Positions 40,333 to 52,491 of a DNA stretch of 64,000 bases are shown piece by piece (position 1 is the first letter of the stretch; every line of letters starts with the position of its first letter). Under the pieces are notes generated by a model. It was not told where the DNA came from and ran no database searches. It worked only from the letters and a program-made list of their open reading frames with translations. The stretch is from Scleromitrula shiraiana (lineage: Eukaryota > Ascomycota > Leotiomycetes > Helotiales > Sclerotiniaceae): assembly GCA_028455995.1 (NCBI GenBank), contig JABELC010000002.1, forward strand, positions 4,030,001 to 4,094,000. Direction: 5' to 3'. Made by a program: the position numbers and the translations under genes.

Positions 40333-40918
40333 TTAATACGGTATGTTGTTTTCTGTGGATCGCACGAAATTTGTGACGCCATATGGTTCATGCGGTGTCA
40401 AGCCACTCAACGCATTAGCAGAATAGAGAGAAGTTCCATATATCCCCATCAAAGGATCTTCTGTAGCGATGTTGCTCTGGCGTCTCAAGTGGAGAACCTT
40501 TGGCGCCAATAGCTCTAGCAGCCATTTTTCGCTTTGGCTTATTTTACTTTTTATGTGTATATTTCTACAACCATAGTCCGCATGGGTCAACTGCATGTGG
40601 TGTACGTACAATGAAGCCAATTGATATGTAAATAACTGACCAAGCCTTCCGAAGGTCAATCTTTGGAGGCATATGTTGATATAGCTAGTAAGTTATAAAA
40701 TGAGATGAGAAATGTAGCGAATATCAAACAGTCATTACACTTATTGGAATTCGATTGAGTTACGCTAGTAACACTGCACTCCTATTCTCTATTTACGAAA
40801 ATAAAACGAGATTGAAACAGGCAACAATCATATATAAAAGTCCACAAACTCCACCACCTATTTAATCTTTCGCTACCCCAAAATTATTCCATTGTCTTGG
40901 TCATCGATCAGATTTAAA

Positions 40919-41735
40919 TGACGGAGGAACTTTTACGAGCTTGTGATACAGAGCTATGGAAAGGTCTTCAACAACCATTAAAGCTCTTAAAGGAACAGAA
41001 CAAGTTCTTGACTGCCCCTCGTATGATGCTGATAAGATTAAAAGTTTGATTCAAAGCATCTTATGCACCCAGGAGATCTTCGATGCGTATTCCAAGATAA
41101 AAGGCCTTGATATCAGCGGAGATACGATCCTCCTACTTATTCCAACCAAAAATAACCAAAAGGTTGGGGTGCTTCTTAGTCCTCTTCTGAAACTAGCAAG
41201 AGAATGATCTTACGAAGTCGAGGAGTTAAAGATAAAAAAGAAGTCGGAGGTTGGGGGTCAATCATATGGCATTAAGACAGGAGTTACTGGTGCAACCAAG
41301 TGGGCGAAGAATATCTTGTTGGAAAACATTGATGTTATCAACGCAAAAATTGCCGAACATCCGAATAGAATACGAGCAGTCGTTGTAGGGTCAATTAAAA
41401 ACTATATTAAACCATGAGTCCAAGTTAGAAAATAAAAAATACCAGTCGATTATGGTGCTGTTATTTACTTTATGCCATCCACTGATTCCACTCCTGATAT
41501 CTGGTTCGCAAGGAGTTTCGATGACGAGACTAATACCACGCGTGGAAAGGTAACCGTTGGCGAATGTATCCATTTTAAAATTCCAAAAATTCACGGTGCA
41601 GATTGGCACAAGACGGTTCCTGGGAAATCGCGATTTTATCTTTTGAAAAAGTGTACGACGGCTCTATTGCAAAAGATTAAATCAGTTATACTTCCTCGAC
41701 AGAAATCTCGATCAAGATCATCTTCAACGTCTTGA
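40919..41735 (+). pseudogene. Degenerate gene of unknown function
   Basis: A TATATAAAAG box near 40830 and a CT-rich stretch precede ATG at 40919 (MTEELLRACDTELW). After about 30 codons the coding signal passes to the next frame, which can also start by itself at 40956 (MERSSTTIKALKG). That frame continues (DADKIKSLIQSILCTQ, GDTILLLIPTKNN, then past stops SYGIKTGVTGATKWAKNILL and finally TPDIWFARSFDDE, HGADWHKTVPGKSRFYLL) to 41735. It is broken by TGA at 41205, TGA at 41415 and TAA at 41433, each one C-to-T step from Arg or Gln. No family is recognised. Undetected introns could remove some stops, notably near 41415-41435. Confidence 0.5.
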
Positions 41736-42304
41736 AGAAAACGTTTTTCTAGTTGCAATGCATCTTGATATCCTAGGGCTGAACTTTCAGCCATAGATTG
41801 ATTTCTTCACAGTGCTAGGAACTTTGAGGTTACTGTAAATACAAGACACACATTAACTGTTGAAACGCTTGTGCTCGTAAGTTAGGCTGGCAAAACTCAA
41901 CAAAACTTCTGTCATGATTTTCAATTCCCTTCTTTCACCTAAATCGATTTGAGTTCAGTATTAGATTTCGATGTTCAACGAGTCTTGGGGCCTGAGGTCC
42001 TGGGAATCCTTCCCTTTCAGAGTTGTAACACATTAGGTGGAAAACCATAGACTCAAAGTGCTATGATAAACAAGGGAATATCTTGCAAGGGTAAGTATCG
42101 ATCTGCTATATCTTTTAGAAAGAATACAATTGGATTATCTCTACAGGAGACACAGGAAAAAGAAGTGCGGGCAGTACGGGTCAAGACTAATATTTTCATT
42201 TTCTCGACGTCTTCTTGCCTCATCTGCCAGTAATTTTCTTGTACCATATTTCACCACTTTCTCAATACCCAAATTGTAAATACATCAAGGTGTAAATAGC
42301 AATA
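41736..42304. other. Intergenic stretch, no supported gene
   Basis: Nothing recognisable is seen here. Confidence 0.4.
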
Positions 42305-42329
42305 CAACACACACAACGCTGTGAATCAT

Positions 42330-42636
42330 CATGTTCTGCAAACAAGGCCCCTAATAAAAAAAGCCCGACACCCGATTTGGAAGCAGAAAAATGATCTCAA
42401 GAAAGAGATGGCATCTGTTCTAGCTGAACTTACCGAACTCGATTAACGTGAAAATTTCACCCTTCGCCGTCTCGTCAAGGATTTTGGTACTATAGCAGCC
42501 GAACACTCTAAGACACGTCGTATTGTACAAGCCCACGAGATGAGAATCAAACGTATCAACCATAAATACCGTCAAGAATTGGTTAATTTTGGGCAATGTC
42601 TCGAACATAAATTGGATCGTTTGAATCGTCTGTAAT
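42330..42636 (+). pseudogene. Broken coiled-coil gene fragment
   Basis: Reading from about 42330 gives a short Lys/Pro/Glu-rich stretch (KAPNKKSPTPDLEAEK) that meets a stop at an A-run near 42388. One base removed from that run continues in frame as NDLKKEMASVLAELTELD, a TAA stop at 42442-42444 (one C-to-T step from CAA), then RENFTLRRLVKDFG, TRRIVQAHEMRIKRINHKYR and CLEHKLDRLNRL to a final TAA at 42634-42636. Composition is that of a charged coiled coil, similar in style to the intact gene starting at 43433, so the two may be paralogs. No function is proposed. No other frame in this stretch is more convincing. Confidence 0.45.
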
Positions 42637-43432
42637 GAACAACTGTGGTTTCAACCTACTGATCCAGCTTGTTATAACTCTCGCAAGCATATATCATGGC
42701 TGGTAATCCTTCAGATCTTTTGAAGGAAGGAAAGGAGAGAGAAAGTCTAGGGGTTTCGGGATTTGGGTCAGTTACTCAACGATGCTTTTTATTTGGTAAC
42801 AACCGTCCTAGAGCGTTATGGTAGAGGTTTTCGATGAATGAGGAATCGTATAGAGTCAAGTGGGTAGATTAATATAAGTAAATACCTGGTAAAACGATGT
42901 TATTATCATTCTGTGGTTAGCTATAAATATACTTGTTCATCGAATGTAATATTCTCGGAGATCATACTTTGGATATCTACCTGAGTTAAGATTTTGAAAA
43001 TTATCCTATATAGAAATGTATATATTCTATTTTGGATTTATGGAATGAATAGTTCTAACGTTAGATCTCCACCTAAAAGTCGCTCTATCAAAGATTGTCT
43101 AACAAATATTCAAGTTTACCGGGAATTTTACATTCTACCTCATACATAACAAAATATCATTCTCTTAGATTCAATAGAAAAGATATGTTTGTCACTCCTG
43201 TAATCACAATTCACTGATTACGGTAGATATTCCCACGCTTTCTTGTTTAGTAATCTATTATCTCACGTAAATTATACGGGAGAGAATACAGGTGATAATT
43301 CTTGGACTATATATTCAAGGTTTTTCGCATGCTCCTACTACTATAATTCTTTTCCCTCAAAATTTCCCAAGTTCTATGTTACAGTCTTTAAATTTGTTAA
43401 CTTTCAAATCATCAACAAACTCAACATCAATC
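42637..43432. other. Intergenic stretch, no supported gene
   Basis: Ordinary sequence between the broken coiled-coil fragment and the intact coiled-coil gene. No coding signal is seen; the downstream gene's promoter presumably lies in its last part. Confidence 0.45.
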
Positions 43433-43987
43433 ATGAATTCCAGAAAGCAACCACCACGCCAAGAGCAAAACGAGGACGGAGCGACTGAAATACTTTCTTC
43501 TTTTCAAACTGATATTGCCAAGATAGAGCACCAAGTTGGAGTTGAGTTATACCGTGCTAAGCAAACCTATGACACAGAGAGGGCGTGGGTCGAGAAGAAA
43601 TACAATGATCATCTGGTTCATGCTACCAAGTCAAAGCGTCAGTCATTATTTCGACTCGAAAAACAGCGCACTGAGCAAAAGCACCTCTGCGAGAAGACGT
43701 GGATTAAACAACACTATGGTGATCAACTTGCTAAATTACAAAAAGCATATCAAACGGATCTTAAACAAGCCAATCTGAAATCCATCGAAAGTACCAGGGT
43801 CCTTCGGTCTGCCAATCAACTTAAACATGCCAGCGAGGAAGAAGTCAAGGAAACGGATCGAAAGACAAAACGCATTGCAGCTAGTCGTGCACTTCCTAAA
43901 AATGTTCGGCAAAGAACAATCGGGGAGATTGGTGGATTGTGTAGTGCTGCAGTTGATCGGCTTCGTCTAGCTGTACAAGCAGCATGA
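43433..43987 (+). CDS. Hypothetical charged coiled-coil protein, 185 aa
   Basis: An intact intronless frame starting MNSRKQPPRQEQ; an upstream in-frame ATG at 43292 exists, but its added residues look non-coding. The protein is rich in Lys, Arg, Glu, Gln and Ala with few prolines, and predicted to be mostly helical with heptad-like spacing through about residues 20-145 (for example IAKIEHQVGVELYRAKQ, HYGDQLAKLQKAYQTDLKQ). The last 40 residues are basic (DRKTKRIAASRALPKNVRQR). No domain family is recognised. It lies in the accessory region beside the broken fragment at 42330-42636, with which it shares general style. It may be a lineage-specific gene; transcription is unknown. Confidence 0.55.
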   Translation: MNSRKQPPRQEQNEDGATEILSSFQTDIAKIEHQVGVELYRAKQTYDTERAWVEKKYNDHLVHATKSKRQSLFRLEKQRTEQKHLCEKTWIKQHYGDQLAKLQKAYQTDLKQANLKSIESTRVLRSANQLKHASEEEVKETDRKTKRIAASRALPKNVRQRTIGEIGGLCSAAVDRLRLAVQAA

Positions 43988-46900
43988 TTTGCTGTACGAT
44001 GCAGCTTCAAGCTTGATCATAAAACACTCAATATACTAGCATGTGCAAAGCACAGACTAAAGACTGGCAGTTACTGAAGAGGGGAAGTTATGGTTCGGGC
44101 CCGGATGACAAGAATTGGGTTTTGGGTTCTTTCTCTCTAGGCGTTACTATTAAAATTGAGCGTATACCAGTTTTACAAGTGCATTTCGGAGTTTCAGATT
44201 CTTCAGTTAACAAACCAATAAAAATCATTACATTAACAAAAAGAAACCATGGCTTTATAATGAAATATGTACTGATGTGATTGACTACTCTTCTGTTTCT
44301 TACATCACTGGCCTACTAGGCTTTTATCATCACATGATTATTTCGTTGTTGAGAACTGAGTAGAAACTAAACCCATTTAATCAAATAACCTATAAGATAT
44401 CCAAGATATTGCTGTGCTACACATTGAAAGACTGTTAATAAAAATTCGTTTCGAGTTGAATAATAGTTGTTTCGTAAGATTAACGCTACATTGGAGCACG
44501 TTCACTTATAAATAAACCTAGGCCTGACCACAAGACCTTTTTGATGTTGTTGTGTCCTACTGCATGCTAATTGATACCGACAGTCTTCACCACTGGTTCT
44601 GAAACTTTTGTACCACCAGAATGAGAAGCTGTCCCGAATCAGTACTATACGCCATGTTGATCATTTCTCACATTCATCTCAACCGCTTTTCTCTTTCCTT
44701 ATTCAATATTGTACTGGTCAACAACAGACTGAGTAACGAAAAGCTCCCCACGTTCAACTAAGATCAATTCCTCATAACATTATAAATAAAATCGAAAACA
44801 AATCATCTTCACACCTCAGATTCTAAAAATAGCTTCATAAAACAAGTCAATGACATGCATGGCGTGAGAGAACAGAAACTAAAATTCTATGAAGAAAGTC
44901 TTGTCCTGATCACAATCTATGATTAAATAACATCAAAATACAATGTCAAGATTCATAAATGGCAACAATGATAAATATAATGACAATGATTAGAATCAAA
45001 AAGAGTAGTAACATGAATGTTATTCAGCGACACCGTGACGACCCCAAATTGGACAACTTGTAAACGTAGTATATTAAAAACATAGATTAGAACGTCACTC
45101 GTAAATCTTGTAAACTCATATTCTGTTTGTGGAAATAGGTTCATCTTTGGTGATTCTTCAAATTCCATCCAAACTCATATCTCAAACACATATTGACTTT
45201 GCTGGTAGGTGATCAAATCAATCCAATGATGTTCTTTCATTAACCGAAGTAAATTCACTAGCGATATCATCATATTAGCTGATATTGACCCAGATCAATG
45301 AATCCCATCCTCGATCCTTATTTTCAGAACTCTAAAGCTCTATATAAACACTAGATCGCCTTTTTTTCTCTCCCTGATCATAATAACTTCAATACAAGCC
45401 AAGAAATCCGAAGTTGAACTCTTCGTATTCTCTAATTGACGTAGATTCAAGTTTCGGGGTTAAAAAGCGAGCGAAAAGAACCTAGCAGTTATTCTAAGGA
45501 AAGAAATATCATTGATTTCAATGATAAGCTATACGGCAACAATGAGAATAATGACAATAATGACAACGCAAAACATTGACTCTTGCCATTGTAGACTGCA
45601 GTAATCTCATACCACTTCCTTCATTGCTCCTGACTCCATCATGTGTATAATTGTCGCATTCCCAACCAATCAAGGATCGTTCAGATTAAATTGCTTTCAT
45701 ACTATGGAGTATTTTCTCAGGAAGAAGATTGATGAGGATTATATATTAGCTTCCTTGAAATCTGAGCGTGGGACGCACCAGCCGATTACAACTAACAGGG
45801 TGGAATGTGAATATTTGGAGACTAATAGGTGAATGAACATGATTGACTTGTGCTAGGACTCATTCGAATGAGAAACAAATCATTGATCTGCTACGAAGTG
45901 TAGGATCTTTGTCACTGGGGTTGATTAGTCCTTTCATTCATTTTATTCTGGTTCTTGGTTAGGTTACATGAACCCCTTCAAACTCTGCATCTTTATTACT
46001 AAATGATAGTCTGAGTTATGGTGTTCGCAGAACGGTAAAAGCTTTGGATTATCTCAAGTCTAGAGTATTTGAACCTGAGTATTTATCTGTTATTGGATAT
46101 TGTATGGTTATTTTATCATTGCCAGATAAACACTCAATTATCAATGAAAACACAGAATACAATAACAATAATCATGACTATCTAAATAAACATCATGATG
46201 AGAAATAGAAAGCGACGAATGTTTATTAACTACATGAATAAGAATACTCAACACCATCGCACAGTCCCATGTCATCTGAACTAAAGGCTATCAAACTCAA
46301 TTTACTACACATCTCATGATTGGCAAATTTTCCTTGATTTTCACGAGGTGATTGATTCAAATCAAGTTAAAATCATGTTGAGTTCATATTTATAGACCAT
46401 CTATATCTTTTAAACGAGGGGTACCAGGATATGAAAACGCACATGACGTTTGTTCAACCAAGAATTGACTAATCCATACAACTTTTCAACTGCTTACTTT
46501 GAGTATTAGGCGTCCATATCATCTCATAGTCTAATCTTCCCAGATCCAATCGCCTTCAATTAAAATAACGCGCACTATTCGCCTCTTCTAACCTCCTCTG
46601 CCCCTTCACATCTCCCTCACCTCAATGAGCCCAAAAGCCAAACCTTTCTCTCCTTTTGCAAAGGTACTACTAGAGCACTCCTATCTACATAAACACCCCA
46701 CACCCCCCGCCAATTCATTTTTTAGCCACGTCTTTTGAACAAAATCTGTTCTCATTCCCAATGACTGAGTTAAGGTGATTATGCTGTAGTTTCTCATGAT
46801 TGAAGTATATGATGGCGAGACCATTAGCAGTTTTTCTTAGGTCAAATTGACATTTAATAAACGACAACGATAATTATCAACAACAGCGTCGATCGGGATC

Positions 46901-49900
46901 AGGAGTCATAACTGTTTTCCCCCCTAATCTCCCCTGCTATAACAGCCAGCACAAAATCCGCTGGCCTCCCCACAGAAAACACAATTTCTCCAAACAAACA
47001 CAGCCAAGGATGAGTTTTTTGTTTCATATCTCGCATCTGCAGAGTATTTACTCCTCTGCATTCCCGGAAGCCAGTTCCCTAATTTAACATCATATCTCAA
47101 AATTCGATATACCCCTCAACTCCACAATTCACCAAGCGAGACCGTGCATTAGTATCCACATCTGCAAGATAATTCACATCCTATCTGTTAAATCCTGATC
47201 CTTCAACCTCCAATCTTGATGAACAAAAAATACTTATTCAACCTCATGTTTATCAGGTTTTGGAACAGTAATGTTTCTTTGTCACTTGGCCCATCCAGAC
47301 ACATGCATCTCCTTGTCCTTGGGATTATGGTAGAGTTTGTGTTTTTTAGGGGGACCTGTGGAATTAATCGACAACCACGCTTGAAAGATGACAACATTAG
47401 AAATACAAACGACAACAACTTCCCTTCATATCATTATCCATCTATATTCTTCCTTATCTCCAAGAATCTCCAGCCTGACTACATATAAGATGTACTTGAA
47501 CACAACAATCTAAAATCTCACCACGGTGATTGTGGTGCATCTTGGGTATAGTATTTCTGCTCTGCAAAATAATCACATTTAAATAAATATAATTGGAATG
47601 AAAGCGGGATATAAATTTCGAGCTTTTGACTCTTATCTAAAGGTTATAGATGGAAGATGATGAGTGTATATACTACTAAAGCATGATTCAATAGTGTCAA
47701 TGATTAGATTTAATTTGATAGCAATTTTCCATAGGGATGGGTTTGACGGATTTCTAAAGTAGAATTGACGCTAGCTCTCATACTCAATCATCAATTAGAT
47801 GAGTGCATACATCCATCCCATTCATCGCAATCAATGCAGCCCAAAGCCAATATAACAAAACAACTATAACTTTGAACATATCATGATGACATTCTAACGC
47901 ACTCAATCTAACCCATTCCCCGACAAACCCGGCCTCTCTACTCCATCTATCTATTCTTGTTACTATCCATAAAAGAAATGAGGACAATTATGGCGAGTGA
48001 TGAAGAGGCACGTTCAGTTGATCATCCGTGCGCATTATATCATAAATATTTGAACATTTGATTTACTTGATCTAGAAGATGAAAAAGGTGAGATAAGAGA
48101 GAGGGAAAGTATTGAGAAAAAGTGATAGCAAATGTAGAGGTAATAACAACATTACCTACAACTTTAGCAGTGACAAGTAGAAAATGCGTTAGATGATAAC
48201 AGTGCGATATCACCGACACTGATGAGTTCTTTGATTGCTAGTCTCTCAACAACAGAACAGATCTGAAGGTTAAATCACTCCGTTTTCCTGTGTAAGATTC
48301 GCTTTGTGGGGTGTTTACTATCCCAGAAAAAAATCTAATCCTTCCCTTCAATTTATACTTGACTTTACTGTTGAGCTCCTCCCTTCTTATTTGTCAACTC
48401 TTTCCTTCCCCATTCCTCATCTTCTCTCTCCTTCCTCTCTACCCCCTCAACCCCCCCCCCCCCCCCCCCCCCCAAACACATAAATACACCGCATCCCCTC
48501 CCTTTCGATTTCCACATAAGCACGTTAAACCGCATGCAGATACTACATGCACATGAACAGAACAAATAGCTTGGGTCGGAGAAACCCCCTCTCCCCCTCT
48601 TTTTTTATTCACTCACCGGCCCAATCACCAATCCCCATGCCTCACTTACCCCTCTTTCATCTTCCTCCCCCTGATCTCATTCCCCACCCACCGAAGCAAC
48701 ATAAAAACCCAAAGAGTATCTCCTTCCGTTAACACAGTAGAATATGATACATTGGAACAATAGCTCAGTGAGTTCATGTGGTCAGGAATCACAAATCACA
48801 AATCACAACATACAATCTCGTTTCTTAGTCTCATATTCGTCTGAGGTGGTGGGAAGGGGGAGAAACGATGGGGAAAGAGGGGGGTTAGGAAGGGATGAGA
48901 TGATAATGATCGTGTCGTAATAAGAATACCAACAAGAGTAACAAATATAATTTGGCAACAAGAAGAAATAAGAGACAATAAAAACATTATCGATTTCATC
49001 TCCCCTCACCTCATCCCATCCCATCCCATACCATGACAACATCTCTCCCAACCCTCTCTCCCAAAGACTCTAGCAAATCCCTCCTAGTAATCACCCTTGA
49101 TAGGGTTCCTCTCCATATTTACTCCCAAACAAAAGCAAAAAGTTCAATCTTCCCTTCTTTATATACTGTCACAAAGAGATAGATCAGGTGACCATACCAT
49201 CACATGATCGTCATCAGGTAATCAACTGGATATGACCTAGAGTGCTTTGCACCCTTAGCGTCATATCGTAGTACATATAAAGGGAGCTTCGCTCCCCCTC
49301 TAGATAGATCAATCAACAAGTTCTTGACTATGCTCCTCTTTGTGTAACATATACCGTACCCCACTATCCTCGCAACCCACAGTAAGCTCCCCCCTATTAC
49401 ATTCCCTATTTTCATTGTCGCCCTGAATTTCACCAACCTTATATTCCCCATCTCCATCGACTATCCTCGTTAGTCCAATCATTTACTTGTTCAAATGACA
49501 CTCCCACATAAACACAATAAAAGCAAAAGCCATCTTTTGGACCCACGAACTTACTTCTCTGGTTCTCTCAGAGGGTTGGTGGATCAATCTACGCATACAC
49601 ATATGTATTGTAGATACTTTCATACCACAAGCATAATCACAATCAGAATCCCCCCAATCTCATCTACATTCCTCATCTCATCTCAACTCGACACAATGAA
49701 TGAATTCATCAATCACCCAATCACCCAACCAATACAAAACACCAGAAATAAAAAAGAAAGATATCAAGCAATCCAATCTCCAAATAGCTGATTAAAGTAG
49801 ATTTCATCAAAACCTCTATATAAATAATGAATTATCTAGAAACAATCGAAGTAAAGTAAAAGATCTATTCTACGGACTAAGGGGACTGTATGTATGTATG

Positions 49901-50044
49901 TAAATAATAGGTAGGTAGTTAAAGCCACTAAAATCTGAGCTCCAGCATCAAAACACCAATACACCATCTCCATCTCCATCCCATCCCATCACCAACCCAG
50001 CCCCAATCCTCAAAAGCCAAGTAAGCTTTCCTTCCAAGTTCCAA
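43988..50044. other. 6-kb intergenic region, no supported gene
   Basis: Only short unrecognised frames occur (44041-44280, 45641-45832, 47216-47488, 49495-49791). A TATATAAAC box with a CT-rich stretch at 45341-45375 looks like a promoter, but no credible coding sequence follows. A 23-base poly-C run lies at 48451-48473. Two small GC hairpins, AGTGCTTTGCACCC and GGGAGCTTCGCTCCC, lie near 49231-49245 and 49281-49296. Simple A/T- and C-rich sequence dominates 47.9-50 kb. Confidence 0.5.
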
Positions 50045-52330
50045 CTACCACCCAGCTCCACTCTTGACCTCCCCATCCACCCCCTCCCACCCCTCAAACA
50101 CCGCGCACAACCCCCTAACCCCCAGCCCCGGATCCCTTTTCCCAACCGTCGCCCTCACACTATGCATACTCAACTGGGGGACCCCCAAATCCACACTCCT
50201 AACCCCCATCTTACTGCTCAACGCCGGCCCTACAGTTCCTCCACTCCTCGAATCATTTCTAATCATAAAAACCTGCAACTTTTCCCCTTTCTTCTCGGCC
50301 AACCTTTGTATAATCATCGTTGAAACCGCGTCCGTGGTCGTATGCCCATTAGCGTCCGCTTCGATCGCGAGGCCGACATTGAGACGCGGTGCGTGGCCAT
50401 CGAGGTATCTGTCTGCGAAATTGGGGTTGATGGCGTGCGTGACGTCGAAGGAGACGAGGAAGGAATTGGCATATGTTTGCGCGAGAACATTAGGACTAAA
50501 AAATAGATTCTCGCCGAAAGCCTCGACGATTCGCTCCACAGAGGACGGGAGGAAATTTCCGCGTGCACCTTGACGGAGCTCGGAGCCAATTTCTTCATTG
50601 TCGAAGAGGGAGGCGAGGGAGATGGTTGAAGAGGTTTGGAATTCGGGGGTTGAGGATGCGGAGAGTAGTGCTTCGATTGAGGACCAGGAGCAGATTTTAT
50701 CGTCTATGCGGCCTGCGAAGATGAATTCTTTTTCGAGGCCGCCGAGACAGGCGGGTTGGGTGTCGAAGAGTTCGAGGTCCCAGTTTAGGATTGAGGTTGA
50801 GGATTTGAGACCAAGACGTTTGGTAATCAATGATACGAGTTTGGGTGGTTGGGTGGAGATGAATGAATTTGATGAGCTAGAGATATGATCTTCGACGTTG
50901 ATGGATGAGAATGCTTCATTAATATCTAGATTATCGAGTCCGATGATTGGTACCAGTTGAGTTTCTTTATTTTGTTGACCTGTCATACCAATACCAAAAT
51001 GAGGTGCTAATGTTGGAATTCGAGCAACTATTACTATGTTAGTATGATATATCTTCAACGGGTAGAATAAAACTTACTTGGCCAATCAAGTTTAACAAGT
51101 TTTTGCGAAATACTTCCACTCTCTTCGTCCTTAACCAATACTCTTCCACCAATACCTAAATCTCTATCCCACCATGTCTCATTCAAACCACCAGCATATG
51201 GCGCAACACCCAATTGAACATATCCAGCTTTTGTATTCTTCTTACTAACTGGCTTCAATCTCGCAGTCAAAGAATCCGAATGTGCTGCTGACATAGCGAT
51301 ACCATTTCCACTTTTATATTTTCCTCCAACTGCAAATGCTATCATTGATGAACCATTTCTTGTCACGTAATATTTACCACCGGCTTTGAGTTCGGTATTC
51401 CATGAATCTCTTTCGGACAACTATGAAAAGATGTTAGTACATTATCTTGTATAGATGAAAGAATATATAACTTACCTTCTTAAAACCGGCTCTGTTCAAT
51501 TTCTTCTCCCAATATTCAATTGCATGCCAAACAGTTGGATTTTCCGTCATAAATTTAATAAATGGTTCAGCATAATCATCCGCATCTTTCAATCTGTTCT
51601 CTTCATTTCTTAACCCATTTCCAATTAACGATGCACCTCTTGTCTGTCTCGTCTCGTTGAATCTTTCAAACAATGTTTCTCCTATGCCTCCATCACGTAA
51701 AATATCGTCATGTAAAATATCGTCATCAGTAGCAGTTTGAACAACACATCTTCTGCCTGACAAATCAATTGGTTTGGTAAATGATGTTGAACGACACGCA
51801 ATTTCACGAGCAGTCAACCAATCCTGCTTCCCTTTATCATGTATACCCATATCAATATACTTTTGTATATGTCCCGGAACGGAATTCATCGCTCGAATCG
51901 CAGTTCGTAAGCGGTCTTCGGTCCATCCTGGTATTCGAACTGGCAGTTTCTGTGCGAGGGAATTTCCAGAAAGATTTAAAGGCAGTTGTTTAACATCAGA
52001 ACTTGAGATAGCTTCTCCATTAGGTAGTGAAATATTCGTAGATCCAACAGTCGATGAACACTTGTCACGATTTCTCATTTCCCCCTTAGATTGATGTCCA
52101 GGCAGTGAATTGAGCCATTGTTGATATTTGGGGTCAGGATCAATAGATGAATGAGCCGATCTCGAAACCGACGAATCACCAGATTGACATTGCAATTCAG
52201 GGGAAGACATATCGTTATCGGCAATATATCCATCCGGATTTTCCACTTCAACGTTAGGGATGATTGGACCCGGGGTAACAGCACGATTTTGTTCGGGTCG
52301 CATATGGAGATTGGCTGGGTTGCGGACCAT
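50045..52330 (-). CDS. M18 aspartyl aminopeptidase with long N-terminal extension
   Basis: A two-metal aminopeptidase expected to remove N-terminal acidic residues; fungal relatives act in the vacuole or are delivered there. Three exons: 52330-51476, 51420-51078 and 51027-50045 (introns 55 and 50 nt), 726 residues. The M18 body begins near residue 253 (YAEPFIKFMTENPTVWHAIEYW). Metal-site motifs are present: AAHSDS (His332), GRIDDK (about 506-511), NEEIGS (543-548, Glu544/Glu545), DVTHAINPNF (about 594-603) and QLSMHSVRATVG (His688), plus RNDSRSGGTVGP. The first about 250 residues are not part of the peptidase and include WTEDRLRTAIRAMNSVPGHIQKYI; a 5-residue near-tandem repeat (DDILH/DDILR) comes from a duplicated DNA segment. 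The ATG lies 55 bp from a (GAATT)n run in the 5' leader. Family is firm; start and location are less so. Confidence 0.9.
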
Positions 52331-52385
52331 TTTGTCGTTTTCTTTCCGGTTTGTTTCGTTTGTATTGTATGTATGGTATGGTATG

Positions 52386-52491
52386 GAATTGAATTGAATT
52401 GAATTGAATTGAATTGAATTGAATTGAATTGAATTGAATTGAATTGAATTGAATTGAATTGAATTGAATTGAATTGAATTGAATTGAATTG
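52386..52491. repeat. (GAATT)n microsatellite, about 21 copies
   Basis: An almost pure pentanucleotide array immediately upstream of the M18 aminopeptidase start codon, in its expected promoter or 5' untranslated leader. Confidence 0.95.

Noticed and set aside
40333..40659. 108-residue minus-strand frame beside the TTAA element
   Set aside because: It ends in the element's TTAA target and has no recognised family or splice partner; kept as a possibility only.
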